A stretch of 64,000 nucleotides of DNA from Flavobacteriaceae bacterium (GCA_002707025.1 PALG01000020.1:124001-188000), one strand, 5' to 3'. Shown: positions 18,231 to 26,880, counted from the first letter of the stretch. A program made the numbers and translations. The notes: a model not told the origin generated them from the letters alone.

Positions 18231-19409
18231 TTATCCACGACCTCTTCTTGAGGTAGTTCCTTTGGAGTTTCGAGAGCTAGAATTGGTATTTCTGCTCATG
18301 TTCCCTCGGGAACCTCTGTTGGAAGAACTTCGCTTTACATTTGTTCCTCTATTGGAACTAGAGTTTCTTTGAGTGACCGTTTTGTTGGAACGGTTGCTTT
18401 TATTTGTAGATCTAGATACATTACCGCGTTTAATATTTGTGTTTCTAGTGCTATTGGTACTTCTATTAACCCTTGTATTTCTATTTGAGGAAGTCACCTT
18501 ATTATTATTTCGGTTTGTATTCCTTGTGATAGTTTTACGGGAATTATTGTTTGTTGTACTTTTTCTATTTACTCTTGACGAGTTATTGTTACGAGTTACA
18601 TTACCTTTATTAACTCTTGTGCTATTATCGTTTCTGGCGATACTGTTTCTTGTAGAGTTCGTATTTCTGCTACTAACGGCGGTATTTCTTCTGTTGGGAT
18701 TGTAGTCCCGGTTTACGGCCGTTCTTCCATTTTTATAATGCACCCGGCTACCAGGACGGTAAAACTCCCTGCGACTGTTGCTGTAGTTTCGATATCCTCT
18801 ATGGTAATGAGTTCTATGGTAGGCATAACTATATCTTACAGGTGAATAATACCTACGGTACGGATAATCGTAAACGATACAGTGAGAATAGATAGGTCTT
18901 GCATAGTAAACATGCCATGGGCGATATACATACGTTCTATAAAACGGACTGATAAAACCGGTACAGTGTGAAAAGTATCCATAGCTGTTGTAATAGACGT
19001 GTAAACCACCTACTCTAACAATACGTCTGTTGGTATAACGAATCTCAACACTTCCGGCTTGGGCAATACGTCCAAATTCGTCATAATAAATAGGAACATC
19101 CTCTACCTGAATTACAGCACCGTAATCGTCATACTGTACAAAGGCGTCGTAATTATAACCCGAGTTGTAGGAAATACTAACACCAGGGGTATTGATGTTT
19201 ACATTTACATTGTTGCCTTGAGTTGTACCTAGGTATACAAAGTCGAATTGACCATCGGGAAATACCGAAAACTCAACGCCTCCTTCTACAAAAATATAGG
19301 AATTACCATCATAGCGGTAGGAGGAGTATTCATTACTTTTTTCACTAGCCGCGTTCACTGAGAACACGAAGGCGAAAATTCCTAGTACGAGTGCTGTTAC
19401 TTTTTTCAT
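18231..19409 (-). CDS. Exported protein with a long Arg/Asn/Ser/Thr-rich basic tail
   Basis: A 392-residue protein: signal peptide (about 1-21, ending VNA-A), a tyrosine-rich beta domain (about 25-210) with repeats such as YDEFGRIAQAGSVEIRY, then about 160 residues composed almost only of Arg, Asn, Ser, Thr and Lys. The tail is strongly cationic and probably disordered. Such proteins in Flavobacteria have attracted misleading automatic names because the tail resembles sperm basic proteins. A surface or extracellular-matrix role is conceivable but not shown. The ATG at 19409 is chosen over an upstream TTG because it begins the signal peptide. Confidence 0.78.
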   Translation of the reverse strand: MKKVTALVLGIFAFVFSVNAASEKSNEYSSYRYDGNSYIFVEGGVEFSVFPDGQFDFVYLGTTQGNNVNVNINTPGVSISYNSGYNYDAFVQYDDYGAVIQVEDVPIYYDEFGRIAQAGSVEIRYTNRRIVRVGGLHVYYNSYGYFSHCTGFISPFYRTYVYRPWHVYYARPIYSHCIVYDYPYRRYYSPVRYSYAYHRTHYHRGYRNYSNSRREFYRPGSRVHYKNGRTAVNRDYNPNRRNTAVSSRNTNSTRNSIARNDNSTRVNKGNVTRNNNSSRVNRKSTTNNNSRKTITRNTNRNNNKVTSSNRNTRVNRSTNSTRNTNIKRGNVSRSTNKSNRSNKTVTQRNSSSNRGTNVKRSSSNRGSRGNMSRNTNSSSRNSKGTTSRRGRG

Positions 19410-19560
19410 AATCTTCAATTTTAAAACCTGGAATCAGGTAGGTTCAACTTAATTCACTTTGGTGGTTGTGAACACTTTTAAATAACCAACGACCGTGCCA
19501 AAAATTTAACTATTTGATAGTTAGATAGTTGTGCTGTTTTGTTAATTAAATTAAAGAGAA

Positions 19561-19594
19561 AACCCGCCGAACACTTTTAAGGGACGACGGGCTT
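19561..19594 (-). terminator. Hairpin, probable terminator on the minus strand
   Basis: The minus-strand stem GCCCGTCG...CGGCGGG is followed by TTTTCTC. It lies about 125 bp downstream of the uvrA stop and could end that transcript or act as a leader element for the next gene. Confidence 0.6.
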
Positions 19595-19603
19595 TCAAAA
19601 AAA

Positions 19604-19620
19604 ACTAACCAACCAAAAAA
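19604..19620 (-). repeat. 17-bp repeat, copy B
   Basis: Exact copy of 18211-18227, again just before a GC-rich hairpin when read on the minus strand. Confidence 0.8.
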
Positions 19621-19717
19621 CTATGTAAAATTTATGTTTTACGATGTTACAACTTTATGAAAGTGCAACTGTAAAGAATAAATCAAACAGCGTGCCAAAA
19701 AATATAAATAAGCGGTT

Positions 19718-22495
19718 TTAGATTTTTTCCTTGAGATATTCTGCAGTGAAAGACTTTGTGTTGTTTACGACTTCTTCGGGAGTGCCCTGTGCTACCACTT
19801 CACCCCCTTTTTCTCCACCTTCGGGCCCTAGATCGATAATATGGTCTGCACATTTAATGAGGTCCATATTGTGTTCTACTACAATTACGGTATGGCCTTT
19901 ATCCAAAAGTGCGTAGAAAGAAGCTAATAATTTCTGAATATCGTGAAAGTGTAAGCCTGTGGTAGGTTCATCAAAAATGAAAAGTGCTTTGTCCTTAGTG
20001 TCTCCTTTTACAAGGAAGGAAGCCAGTTTAATCCGTTGTGCTTCCCCGCCTGAAAGGGTAGAGGAGCTTTGCCCTAGCTGTACATAGCCCAAACCAACAT
20101 CTTGGAGGGGCTGAAGTTTGTTCACGATTTTCTTTTCATTGTGCAATTCAAAGAACGCAATGGCGTCATCCACCGTCATTGAAAGCACATCAAAAATATT
20201 CTTATCATGAAATTGTACTTCCAGCACTTCTTTCTTAAAACGTTTTCCATCGCAGGTTTCACATTCCAAATGCACATCGGCCATGAACTGCATTTCAATG
20301 GTTACTTCGCCTTCCCCTTTACAAGTTTCGCACCTTCCGCCGTCTACATTAAAACTAAAGTGTTTGGGTTGGTACCCGCGAATGTCACTCAGTTTTTGAG
20401 AGGCAAAGAGACTGCGGATATCATCATAGGCCTTGATGTAAGTAACCGGATTGGATCGGCTAGAGCGGCCAATGGGGTTTTGGTCGATGAACTCAATACT
20501 TTTTATGTTTGAAAAATTACCTTTAAGCTCAGTGAACTGTCCCGGTTTTTCCCCATAGCCTCCAATTTCCCGCAGTAGTGCCGGATAAAGAATCTTTTTG
20601 ACCAAGGTGCTTTTTCCACTTCCAGACACTCCTGTAACTGCTGTAAATACGCCTAGGGGGAATGAAACATTAATATTTTTCAAATTATTGTGACGGGCCC
20701 CTATAATTTCTACAGCAGATTTTCCGGTCCTTCGCTTCTTTGGGACTTCAATTTCCTTGGTCCCGTTAAGGTATTGGGCCGTTAGGGAATCACTTTTTAG
20801 AATGGTTTCAAAGTCCCCTTCAGCTACGACCTCTCCACCAAAGGTCCCTGCCTCGGGGCCAATATCGATAATTGCATCGGCCGCTTTCATAATTTCCTCA
20901 TCATGTTCTACCACCACTACGGTATTTCCTAAATCCCTTAGGGAGCGTAGTACCCCGATAAGCCTTTCGGTGTCTTTTGGGTGCAAGCCAATGCTAGGTT
21001 CATCCAAAATGTACATAGATCCCACCAAACTACTCCCTAGGGAAGTCGCTAGATTGATGCGTTGCGATTCTCCTCCAGATAAGGTATTGCTTTTACGGTT
21101 TAGGGTAAGGTACTCTAGCCCTACATCCATCAAAAACTTAAGTCGGTTATTGATTTCAAGCAACAATCTTTTCCCCACCTGTTGTTCGTATTCGTCTAAT
21201 TGAAGCGTTTCAAAAAAATGTGCCACTTTGTGAAGCGGCAATTCTACCAGTTCCTGAATGGCCTTACCACCAATTTTTACATAGCCTGCTTCAGGGCGAA
21301 GCCTTTTGCCCTTACAGACGGTACATTTGGTCTTTCCGCGGTAACGGGAAAGTAATACCCGATTTTGGATTTTATAACTTTTCGATTCCAGAAAAGCAAA
21401 GAAATCATTAAGTCCTTCAAAATATTGATTTCCCTCCCAAACCAATTGTTGCTGTGCTTCTGTGAGTTCAAACCACGGTTTATGGATGGGAAAGTCGAAT
21501 TTATATGCATTGTTGACCAAGGTATCCCGATACCAGCTCATGCTATCCCCGCGCCATGGGAAAACGGCATTTTCATAAATGGAAAGCCCAGTGTTGGGAA
21601 TCACCAGATCCTCATCAATCCCAATCACATCCCCATAGCCTTCACAATTTGGGCAGGCTCCATAAGGGTTGTTAAAACTGAAGAGGTGCACGTTGGGTTC
21701 CAAGAAGGTAATTCCATCGGCTTCAAACCGATTGTTGAATTCCTTAATTTTTCCGTCGGAAAGATTTTCCACGTATAATTCGCCTTTACCTTCAAAAAAG
21801 GCCATTTCTGAAGCATCGGCCAAACGGTTGTAAAAGTCTTCATCGTCTTTGGTGATGACACGATCCACCACTAATTGCATTTCCTTCGGAAAAGAAGTGC
21901 CTTTCAATTCATCTATTCGAACCACCTCATCCACCAATTTCACCCTAGCATATCCCTGTTGTGCCAAAGCCTGTAATTTACTTTTCATACTTCTGCCTTC
22001 TTCTAAGTGAATGGGGGCGAGGAGTAATAATTTTTGTCCTTCAGGGAAATCTTTAATATAGTTAATAACGTCCGTAACGGTATCCTTTTTTACAATAGCA
22101 CCTGAAGTGGGAGAATACGTTTTGCCAATACGGGTATATAGGAGTTTTAGATAATCGTATATTTCTGTGGAAGTACCCACGGTAGAACGGGGGTTAGTGG
22201 CATTCACCTTCTGTTCAATAGCGATGGCTGGAGCAATTCCTTTAATGGCATCGACCTTCGGTTTGTTTAACCTTCCCAGAAATTGTCTTGCATAAGAGGA
22301 CAAGCTTTCCACATAACGACGTTGTCCCTCTGCGTAAAGTGTATCAAAAGCCAAACTGGATTTTCCACTTCCGGAGAGCCCTGTAATAACGACTAATTTA
22401 TTACGTGGAATTGCTACCGAAATATTTTTCAGGTTATGCAGTTTTGCTCCCTGAATGTGAATGTTCTTTTTAGTATCTATTGCGGTTTCTGGCAA
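19718..22495 (-). CDS. uvrA: Excinuclease ABC subunit A
   Basis: DNA damage recognition ATPase of nucleotide excision repair, 925 residues, normal length. Two ABC ATPase modules are visible: Walker [13 protein letters not shown] (about residue 40) and [13 protein letters not shown] (about 610), with signatures LSGGESQRI and LSGGEAQRI. The zinc-binding CxxC pairs include [26 protein letters not shown] and CETCDGKRF. The start is unusual: there is no ATG in the first 50 residues, an in-frame TAA lies at 22510-22508, and conserved sequence starts about 15 codons later. Initiation must therefore be at TTG (22495) or the ATT before it. Confidence 0.97.
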   Translation of the reverse strand: MPETAIDTKKNIHIQGAKLHNLKNISVAIPRNKLVVITGLSGSGKSSLAFDTLYAEGQRRYVESLSSYARQFLGRLNKPKVDAIKGIAPAIAIEQKVNATNPRSTVGTSTEIYDYLKLLYTRIGKTYSPTSGAIVKKDTVTDVINYIKDFPEGQKLLLLAPIHLEEGRSMKSKLQALAQQGYARVKLVDEVVRIDELKGTSFPKEMQLVVDRVITKDDEDFYNRLADASEMAFFEGKGELYVENLSDGKIKEFNNRFEADGITFLEPNVHLFSFNNPYGACPNCEGYGDVIGIDEDLVIPNTGLSIYENAVFPWRGDSMSWYRDTLVNNAYKFDFPIHKPWFELTEAQQQLVWEGNQYFEGLNDFFAFLESKSYKIQNRVLLSRYRGKTKCTVCKGKRLRPEAGYVKIGGKAIQELVELPLHKVAHFFETLQLDEYEQQVGKRLLLEINNRLKFLMDVGLEYLTLNRKSNTLSGGESQRINLATSLGSSLVGSMYILDEPSIGLHPKDTERLIGVLRSLRDLGNTVVVVEHDEEIMKAADAIIDIGPEAGTFGGEVVAEGDFETILKSDSLTAQYLNGTKEIEVPKKRRTGKSAVEIIGARHNNLKNINVSFPLGVFTAVTGVSGSGKSTLVKKILYPALLREIGGYGEKPGQFTELKGNFSNIKSIEFIDQNPIGRSSRSNPVTYIKAYDDIRSLFASQKLSDIRGYQPKHFSFNVDGGRCETCKGEGEVTIEMQFMADVHLECETCDGKRFKKEVLEVQFHDKNIFDVLSMTVDDAIAFFELHNEKKIVNKLQPLQDVGLGYVQLGQSSSTLSGGEAQRIKLASFLVKGDTKDKALFIFDEPTTGLHFHDIQKLLASFYALLDKGHTVIVVEHNMDLIKCADHIIDLGPEGGEKGGEVVAQGTPEEVVNNTKSFTAEYLKEKI

Positions 22496-22817
22496 AATGT
22501 ATCTGCTTTAGCTTTGACTATTTTTGAATGGGCAAAGATACTATTTACTAAGCAGAAAAAGTAGTCTGTTATCGGAAAGAAACTAGAATTAAGAAATCTT
22601 TAAGCAGCAGCATCTTTCATGAAAGTTGGTAGAACCTCGAAATACAAGTAGACACTAATTTTTCAGAAAAATCGTTCAAATTCTTGCATTTGAAAAATAT
22701 TTGTTGTTATATTTACCCACAACAAAACAAAATTCGTTGCCTATAGCATACCATTACTTTTAAATAAACATTCTACTAAACAACCAAAAGTAACCAAGTT
22801 GTTTATTTATTAAAAGT
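22496..22817. other. 322-bp divergent intergenic region between uvrA and the sigma factor gene
   Basis: AT-rich and without a credible ORF. It must hold both promoters. A 7-bp inverted repeat TTGTTGT-N11-ACAACAA lies at 22701-22725, about 95 bp before the sigma factor ATG, and could be an operator or a -33 region. I see no clean TAnnTTTG box. Confidence 0.4.
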
Positions 22818-23408
22818 ATGGATATGAAACAAAGCACAAGTTGTGATGCGCTTTTAGTAAGCGATTACATGAATGGTAACGAAGCTGCACTGTGTGAATT
22901 AATCACAAGACACAAAGAAAGAATTTTTCGTTTCATTTATTCTAAAGTCTACGATAAGGACGTAGCTGAAGATATTTTTCAAGACACCTTTATTAAAGTT
23001 ATAAAAACCCTTAAAAGAGGGGCTTACAATGAGGAAGGCAAGTTTTTACCTTGGGTCATGCGTATTGCCCATAATTTGGTCATCGATCATTTCAGAAAAA
23101 ACAATCGTATGCCAAAATTTGAAAACAAAGACGATTTCAATATTTTTTCCGTTTTAAGTGACGGTTCGCTTAATGCAGAGAAGGCGTTGATTAAAGATCA
23201 AGTGGAAAGTGATGTGCGTAGGTTGATTGAAGAACTTCCTGAAGATCAAAAAGAGGTTTTAATGATGCGTATGTACAAGGAAATGAGTTTTAAGGAAATT
23301 AGTGAGCAAACAGGGGTAAGTATTAATACAGCTCTAGGACGAATGCGCTATGCACTCATTAATTTGCGCAAAGTAATTGAGAAACATAATATTATATTGA
23401 CAAATTAG
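22818..23408 (+). CDS. Sigma-70 family (ECF-type) RNA polymerase sigma factor
   Basis: A 196-residue sigma factor with region 2 (AEDIFQDTFIKVIKTLK, then FLPWVMRIAHNLVIDHFRK) and region 4 (LPEDQKEVLMMRMYKEMSFKEI... with the HTH ending in ALGRMRYALINLRK). There is no region 1 or 3, as in ECF factors. No anti-sigma factor gene is adjacent; the next ORF encodes a 50-residue soluble protein. It is likely a conserved single sigma of flavobacterial core chromosomes rather than part of a FecI/FecR system. Confidence 0.92.
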   Translation: MDMKQSTSCDALLVSDYMNGNEAALCELITRHKERIFRFIYSKVYDKDVAEDIFQDTFIKVIKTLKRGAYNEEGKFLPWVMRIAHNLVIDHFRKNNRMPKFENKDDFNIFSVLSDGSLNAEKALIKDQVESDVRRLIEELPEDQKEVLMMRMYKEMSFKEISEQTGVSINTALGRMRYALINLRKVIEKHNIILTN

Positions 23409-23466
23409 TACAATAAAGTACAAAAGCCTACGTTATTTTAAAACATTAACCCAAAAATAACGCTCT

Positions 23467-23619
23467 ATGGCAAAATTGTACTCCGAACCTTCACGTGCGG
23501 AACGCGTGAATAAAAACTTAGTTCCAAAGGAGGAAACCATACAGTTTCTTCTGGATTATTCGAAGGCTTTAAGTGTTATAGATTATAATAAATTGAAGTT
23601 TGAAGCACTTCTAAACTAA
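23467..23619 (+). CDS. Small conserved-looking protein of 50 residues
   Basis: An ATG at 23467 opens 50 codons ending in TAA and followed at once by a strong terminator. The product starts MAKLYSEPSRAERVNKNLVP and continues with two predicted helices (ETIQFLLDYSKALS, YNKLKFEALLN). No signal peptide, no cysteine. Placement 58 bp behind the sigma factor gene and before the shared terminator suggests one transcript, so it could modulate the sigma factor, but nothing in the sequence proves this. Confidence 0.7.
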   Translation: MAKLYSEPSRAERVNKNLVPKEETIQFLLDYSKALSVIDYNKLKFEALLN

Positions 23620-23626
23620 ACTTTGG

Positions 23627-23663
23627 AAAACCCCAGGATGCGATTGTTCCTGGGGTTTTTTTA
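23627..23663 (+). terminator. Intrinsic terminator of the sigma factor operon
   Basis: Hairpin AAAACCCCAGGA / TCCTGGGGTTTT with a 10-13 base loop and T-run. Confidence 0.88.
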
Positions 23664-23714
23664 TTTCCTCTTTCTTTTTTAAATTAGTACAACATACTAA
23701 CCAAACCCATTATA

Positions 23715-24164
23715 ATGGATTCTGAAATTATTGCTGCCTTAATTGGAGGGGGAGCGACTTTATTAGCTGCATTGTTAGCCATATTTGGAACAACCATATC
23801 TTCAGCACTCAAAAGAAAATCCTTAGGATATCCAAGTATTAAAGGATGTTGGAAAGCAACTTGGTATATTGATGGTATTGATGAAATTTATTTGGAAGAT
23901 ATTGTAATGATAAAAAAAATTAGGGGGATGAAAATTTATGGGGAAGGAATCAATACTGGAAAAGGGAATTATCCCTTAACGGGAAAGTTTTCCAAAAATC
24001 TTATTCTTAATTTTATTTATGAATCTAATAAGGACTATGTATCCCTATCTGGAGTAATTATATTGAAAATGAATCCTTTGGGTGAGCAATGTTCCGGGAA
24101 ATGGTATGGTTATACCAAAGAAGACAAAATCACGGGGGGTACTGTAATATGGGATAGAAGGTAA
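23715..24164 (+). CDS. Orphan membrane-anchored beta-rich protein
   Basis: A 149-residue protein not assigned to a family. Residues 4-27 form one glycine/alanine-rich transmembrane helix (IIAALIGGGATLLAALLAIF). A basic linker (KRKSLGYPS) leads to a compact beta-rich domain (about 40-149) with regularly spaced Gly and Trp: IKGCWKATWYIDG, then IRGMKIYGEG, YPLTGKF, SLSGVIIL, CSGKWYGYTK and GGTVIWDRR. The pattern looks like a small lipocalin-like barrel. This TM-plus-barrel layout recalls membrane effectors of cyclic-nucleotide defence systems (Cap15 type), but no cyclase is nearby. It lies between two core genes and ends one base before the stop of the convergent endonuclease III gene. The start at 23715 is the only ATG that keeps the TM helix. 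Confidence 0.75.
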   Translation: MDSEIIAALIGGGATLLAALLAIFGTTISSALKRKSLGYPSIKGCWKATWYIDGIDEIYLEDIVMIKKIRGMKIYGEGINTGKGNYPLTGKFSKNLILNFIYESNKDYVSLSGVIILKMNPLGEQCSGKWYGYTKEDKITGGTVIWDRR

Positions 24165-24165
24165 A

Positions 24166-24822
24166 TTATTTCTTCTTTCTAAGGTATTCGTTAATCACAC
24201 TTTTCCTGCCAATAGCACTGGTAATGATGTCCTTCTCCAAATTCCAACCCCGAGCAGGGGAATACTCCCGTCCATAATAAATAATCTGCAGGTGCAAACG
24301 GTTCCAGCTATCCATTGGGAAAATGCGTTTGGCATCTTTTTCGGTTTGATTTACGTTTTTTCCAGTGCTTAACCCCCAACGATACATTAATCTGTGAATG
24401 TGCGTGTCTACCGGAAATGCAGGAACGTGAAAAGCCTGTGACATTACTACACTAGCCGTTTTGTGTCCTACGGCAGGTAGCGCTTCCAAGGCTTCAAAAC
24501 TAGGGGGTACGTTGCCATCATATTTTTCTATTAATATTTTTGAAAGTCCGTAGATGCCTTTACTTTTCATGGGTGACAACCCTACGGGTTTTATGATTTC
24601 ACGAATTTCTTCTACAGAAAGTTTTACCATATCGTAGGGATTATCGGCAACTTCAAAAAGTAAGGGAGTAATTTGATTTACCCGAGCATCGGTACTTTGG
24701 GCGGAAAGCAATACGGCAATCAATAAAGTATAAGGGTCTTTATAATCTAATGGAATCGGGACTTCGGGGTATAAGCGGTTTAACGTTTCCATAACAAAAT
24801 CTGCCTTTTCCTGTCGTGTCAT
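24166..24822 (-). CDS. nth: Endonuclease III homologue lacking the iron-sulfur cluster
   Basis: Base-excision repair DNA glycosylase/AP lyase of 218 residues. The helix-hairpin-helix segment LEALPAVGHKTASVVM holds the catalytic lysine, and VDTHIHRL holds the catalytic aspartate. The E. coli enzyme ends with a C-X6-C-X2-C-X5-C cluster loop. Here the corresponding region (YYGREYSPARGWNLEKDIIT) has no cysteine, and the whole protein contains none, so a [4Fe-4S] cluster is impossible. An in-frame ATG at 24855 would add 11 residues; the ATG at 24822 starts at the conserved TRQEKA helix. Confidence 0.93.
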   Translation of the reverse strand: MTRQEKADFVMETLNRLYPEVPIPLDYKDPYTLLIAVLLSAQSTDARVNQITPLLFEVADNPYDMVKLSVEEIREIIKPVGLSPMKSKGIYGLSKILIEKYDGNVPPSFEALEALPAVGHKTASVVMSQAFHVPAFPVDTHIHRLMYRWGLSTGKNVNQTEKDAKRIFPMDSWNRLHLQIIYYGREYSPARGWNLEKDIITSAIGRKSVINEYLRKKK

Positions 24823-24871
24823 TTTGTGTAACTTTACTGTATTAAAATTAAACATATACTTTATTCAAAAA

Positions 24872-24879
24872 CAAAAATA
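24872..24879 (-). promoter_or_regulatory. Predicted -7 box for the endonuclease III gene
   Basis: TATTTTTG on the minus strand, only five bases from the bcp start codon on the other strand. The two divergent genes therefore have overlapping control regions. Confidence 0.45.
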
Positions 24880-24883
24880 CATA

Positions 24884-25342
24884 ATGAAAACCTTAAAAGA
24901 AGGGGATAAGGCCCCTAATTTCTCCGCAAAAGATCAAGATGGAAATACCATTACCCTTTCAGATTATAAAGGAAAAAAACTGATCGTTTTCTTTTACCCT
25001 AAAGCCAACACCCCTGGATGTACTGCTGAAGCCTGCAATTTAAGTGACCATTATGCAGAACTTCAGAAAGAAGGATATGAAATCTTGGGGGTGAGTGCAG
25101 ATAGTGAGAAAAAGCAAAGCAATTTCAGGAATAAATTTAATTTTCCTTATCCCTTACTAGCCGACGAAGACAAAGAAGTAATCAATGCCTTTGGGGTATG
25201 GGGACCCAAAAAATTTATGGGACGGGAATTTGATGGAATCCACCGAACCACTTTTATCATTGACGAAAAAGGGGTTGTTGAAAGGGTAATCAGTAAGGTG
25301 AAAACCAAGGATCACGCTGCCCAGATACTGGAAAATGCCTAG
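24884..25342 (+). CDS. bcp: Thioredoxin-dependent thiol peroxidase (Bcp/PrxQ type)
   Basis: Peroxiredoxin of 152 residues that reduces hydrogen peroxide and organic hydroperoxides using thioredoxin. The peroxidatic cysteine is Cys46 in PKANTPGCTAEAC and the resolving cysteine is Cys51, the PrxQ arrangement. The FYPKANTPGCT and LADEDKEV segments are diagnostic. Start chosen at the ATG at 24884, which fits the family N-terminus (LKEGDKAPNF). It is divergent from the endonuclease III gene, an oxidative-damage repair gene, so joint oxidative-stress expression is plausible. Confidence 0.96.
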   Translation: MKTLKEGDKAPNFSAKDQDGNTITLSDYKGKKLIVFFYPKANTPGCTAEACNLSDHYAELQKEGYEILGVSADSEKKQSNFRNKFNFPYPLLADEDKEVINAFGVWGPKKFMGREFDGIHRTTFIIDEKGVVERVISKVKTKDHAAQILENA

Positions 25343-25349
25343 TTGTTGA

Positions 25350-26801
25350 TTAACTAACGGGTTGGGAGGGTTTGTTATAATTGAAAAGTTCTTTTTCTTT
25401 GATGAGATTTGAGACTCCTTCTGGCAGCATATCTTCCCATCCTTCTTCCCCTTGTTCTATTTTTCGTAGGATTTCCCTTGAAAATACACCTAATATATCA
25501 GGATTGTAATCCTTAATATCGATGAGTTTACCATTGTATTTAAAGAACTTATACAATTCTTTCATTCTTGGGTGAACCTTCAGGTTATCACTATTAATGA
25601 GCTCTCCGGTTTCTGGGTTGAGCATAGGGTAAAGGTATACTTTCAAGTCTTTAAAGAAAAGCTTTCCGAAGGCCTCCAAAATACCCCCACTAAGATGGCG
25701 GTAGTATTTTTCGTCAAAAATGTCTACTAGATTGTTAACCCCCATGGTTAATCCCATACGGTTACGGGTATAATTGGAGAAATATTCTACCAATCGGTAG
25801 TATTCCTGAAAGTTGGATATCATTACAGTTTGTCCTAACGAACAAAGCAATTTTGCCCGATCCATAAAGTCTTGCTCGTCTATTTCCCCTTCTGCACGAA
25901 GATTGGAAAGCGTGATTTCAAAAATAACAATGGTATTTTCTTCACTTACCTTATTCTCTTTCAAGAACAATTCGTAGGAATTTTGAAACATATCCATATT
26001 TACCTTAGTCACGGGGCGAAAGCTTCCGCGGAGGGTAAGAATGTTTTTCTTGTACAAAATACGAGCAGGAAGGATATTATTTCCATCTGGCCCAAAAATA
26101 ACTGCTTCGGTCATTCCATTTTTAATGAGCTGAAGACTCATTAAACGGTTGTCCACCTTTTCAAAACGCGGCCCCGAGAAATTGATGGTATCTATTTCAA
26201 TTTTATCTTGGTCAATATGATCGTAAAGGTAACGGAGTAACTTTTTAGGTTGATCGTGTTTGTAATACGCTCCATAAATTAAATTAACCCCAAGCGTACC
26301 AAGGGTTTGCTGTTGTAATACCGCTTCATTTTCTTTAAAGCGAATATGCAGAATAATTTCGCTGTATTCTTCCGTAGGATCGGTTTGAAAGCGAATCCCA
26401 ACCCATCCATGCCCTAGATACTTTTTGGCAAAATCGATAGTAGCAACGGTATTGGCATAGGAGAAAAACATTTTGTTGGGGTGCTTGTCCCTTACGATCC
26501 GTTCTTCAATCAATTTAATTTCATGGGAAAGCATTCTTTTAAGCCGCGCTTCCGTGACATATCTACCATCATGTTCCACACCATAAATTGCATCGCTGAA
26601 GTCTTTGTCATATGCGCTCATGGTTTTAGCGATGGTTCCCGAAGCTCCTCCAGCTCTAAAAAAATTCCTTACAGTTTCCTGCCCTGCACCAATTTCGGCA
26701 AAAGTTCCATAAATATTTTCGTTTAGGTTGATCCTAAGTGCCTTGTCTTTAATGGAAGGGATGGTTTCAAACTTCTTATCCCCAGGAATGATTTCTGGCA
26801 T
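25350..26801 (-). CDS. Conserved cytosolic protein of unknown function
   Basis: A 483-residue soluble protein starting MPEIIPGDKKFETIPSIKDK, with a conserved-looking GTFAEIGAGQETVRNFFRAG segment near the N-terminus. It has no transmembrane segment or signal peptide. I recognise it as a protein widespread in Flavobacteria, often given doubtful automatic names (nicotinate-nucleotide adenylyltransferase, TonB receptor), and I do not see the motifs of either. The frame is open to 26975, but a full promoter (26855-26827) places transcription start near 26822, just before the ATG at 26801. The upstream extension is therefore not translated. Confidence 0.8.
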   Translation of the reverse strand: MPEIIPGDKKFETIPSIKDKALRINLNENIYGTFAEIGAGQETVRNFFRAGGASGTIAKTMSAYDKDFSDAIYGVEHDGRYVTEARLKRMLSHEIKLIEERIVRDKHPNKMFFSYANTVATIDFAKKYLGHGWVGIRFQTDPTEEYSEIILHIRFKENEAVLQQQTLGTLGVNLIYGAYYKHDQPKKLLRYLYDHIDQDKIEIDTINFSGPRFEKVDNRLMSLQLIKNGMTEAVIFGPDGNNILPARILYKKNILTLRGSFRPVTKVNMDMFQNSYELFLKENKVSEENTIVIFEITLSNLRAEGEIDEQDFMDRAKLLCSLGQTVMISNFQEYYRLVEYFSNYTRNRMGLTMGVNNLVDIFDEKYYRHLSGGILEAFGKLFFKDLKVYLYPMLNPETGELINSDNLKVHPRMKELYKFFKYNGKLIDIKDYNPDILGVFSREILRKIEQGEEGWEDMLPEGVSNLIKEKELFNYNKPSQPVS

Positions 26802-26826
26802 AGCAATGTATTGTGTGTAAGCATTA

Positions 26827-26855
26827 CAAAGGTAGCAAATACCGTAGGTAAACAA
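26827..26855 (-). promoter_or_regulatory. Predicted promoter that fixes the start of the 483-residue protein
   Basis: On the minus strand TTG (26855-26853), an 18-nt spacer and TACCTTTG (26834-26827). The ATG at 26801 lies about 20 nt after the expected start site. Confidence 0.65.
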
Positions 26856-26867
26856 AAAAAATACTGT

Positions 26868-26875
26868 TATTTTTG
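26868..26875 (+). promoter_or_regulatory. Predicted -7 box abutting the MBL hydrolase start codon
   Basis: TATTTTTG ends only five bases before the ATG at 26881, so the transcript would start at or next to the start codon (leaderless). Confidence 0.45.
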
Positions 26876-26880
26876 TGTGA

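Larger units (their letters stand above)
19410..19717. other. Intergenic region between uvrA and the basic secreted-protein gene
   Basis: About 308 bp of AT-rich sequence without a credible ORF. It holds the second copy of the 17-bp repeat (19604-19620) and a GC-rich hairpin (19561-19594). It must also contain the 5' leader of the minus-strand secreted-protein gene. Confidence 0.6.

Noticed and set aside
18187-18705. Open frames on the plus strand encoding a Leu/Val-rich hydrophobic protein
   Set aside because: They are the antisense of the Arg/Asn/Ser-rich tail of the minus-strand gene at 18231-19409; low-complexity codons give an open but meaningless opposite frame.
22701-22725. Inverted repeat TTGTTGT-N11-ACAACAA as a defined operator for the sigma factor
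   Set aside because: Short arms in a very AT-rich region and no second copy elsewhere in the window; chance occurrence cannot be excluded.
23715-24164. A full CBASS or Pycsar defence operon around the membrane-anchored beta protein
   Set aside because: No cyclase, sensor or ancillary gene is adjacent; neighbours are a sigma factor operon and nth. Only the orphan-effector idea is kept.
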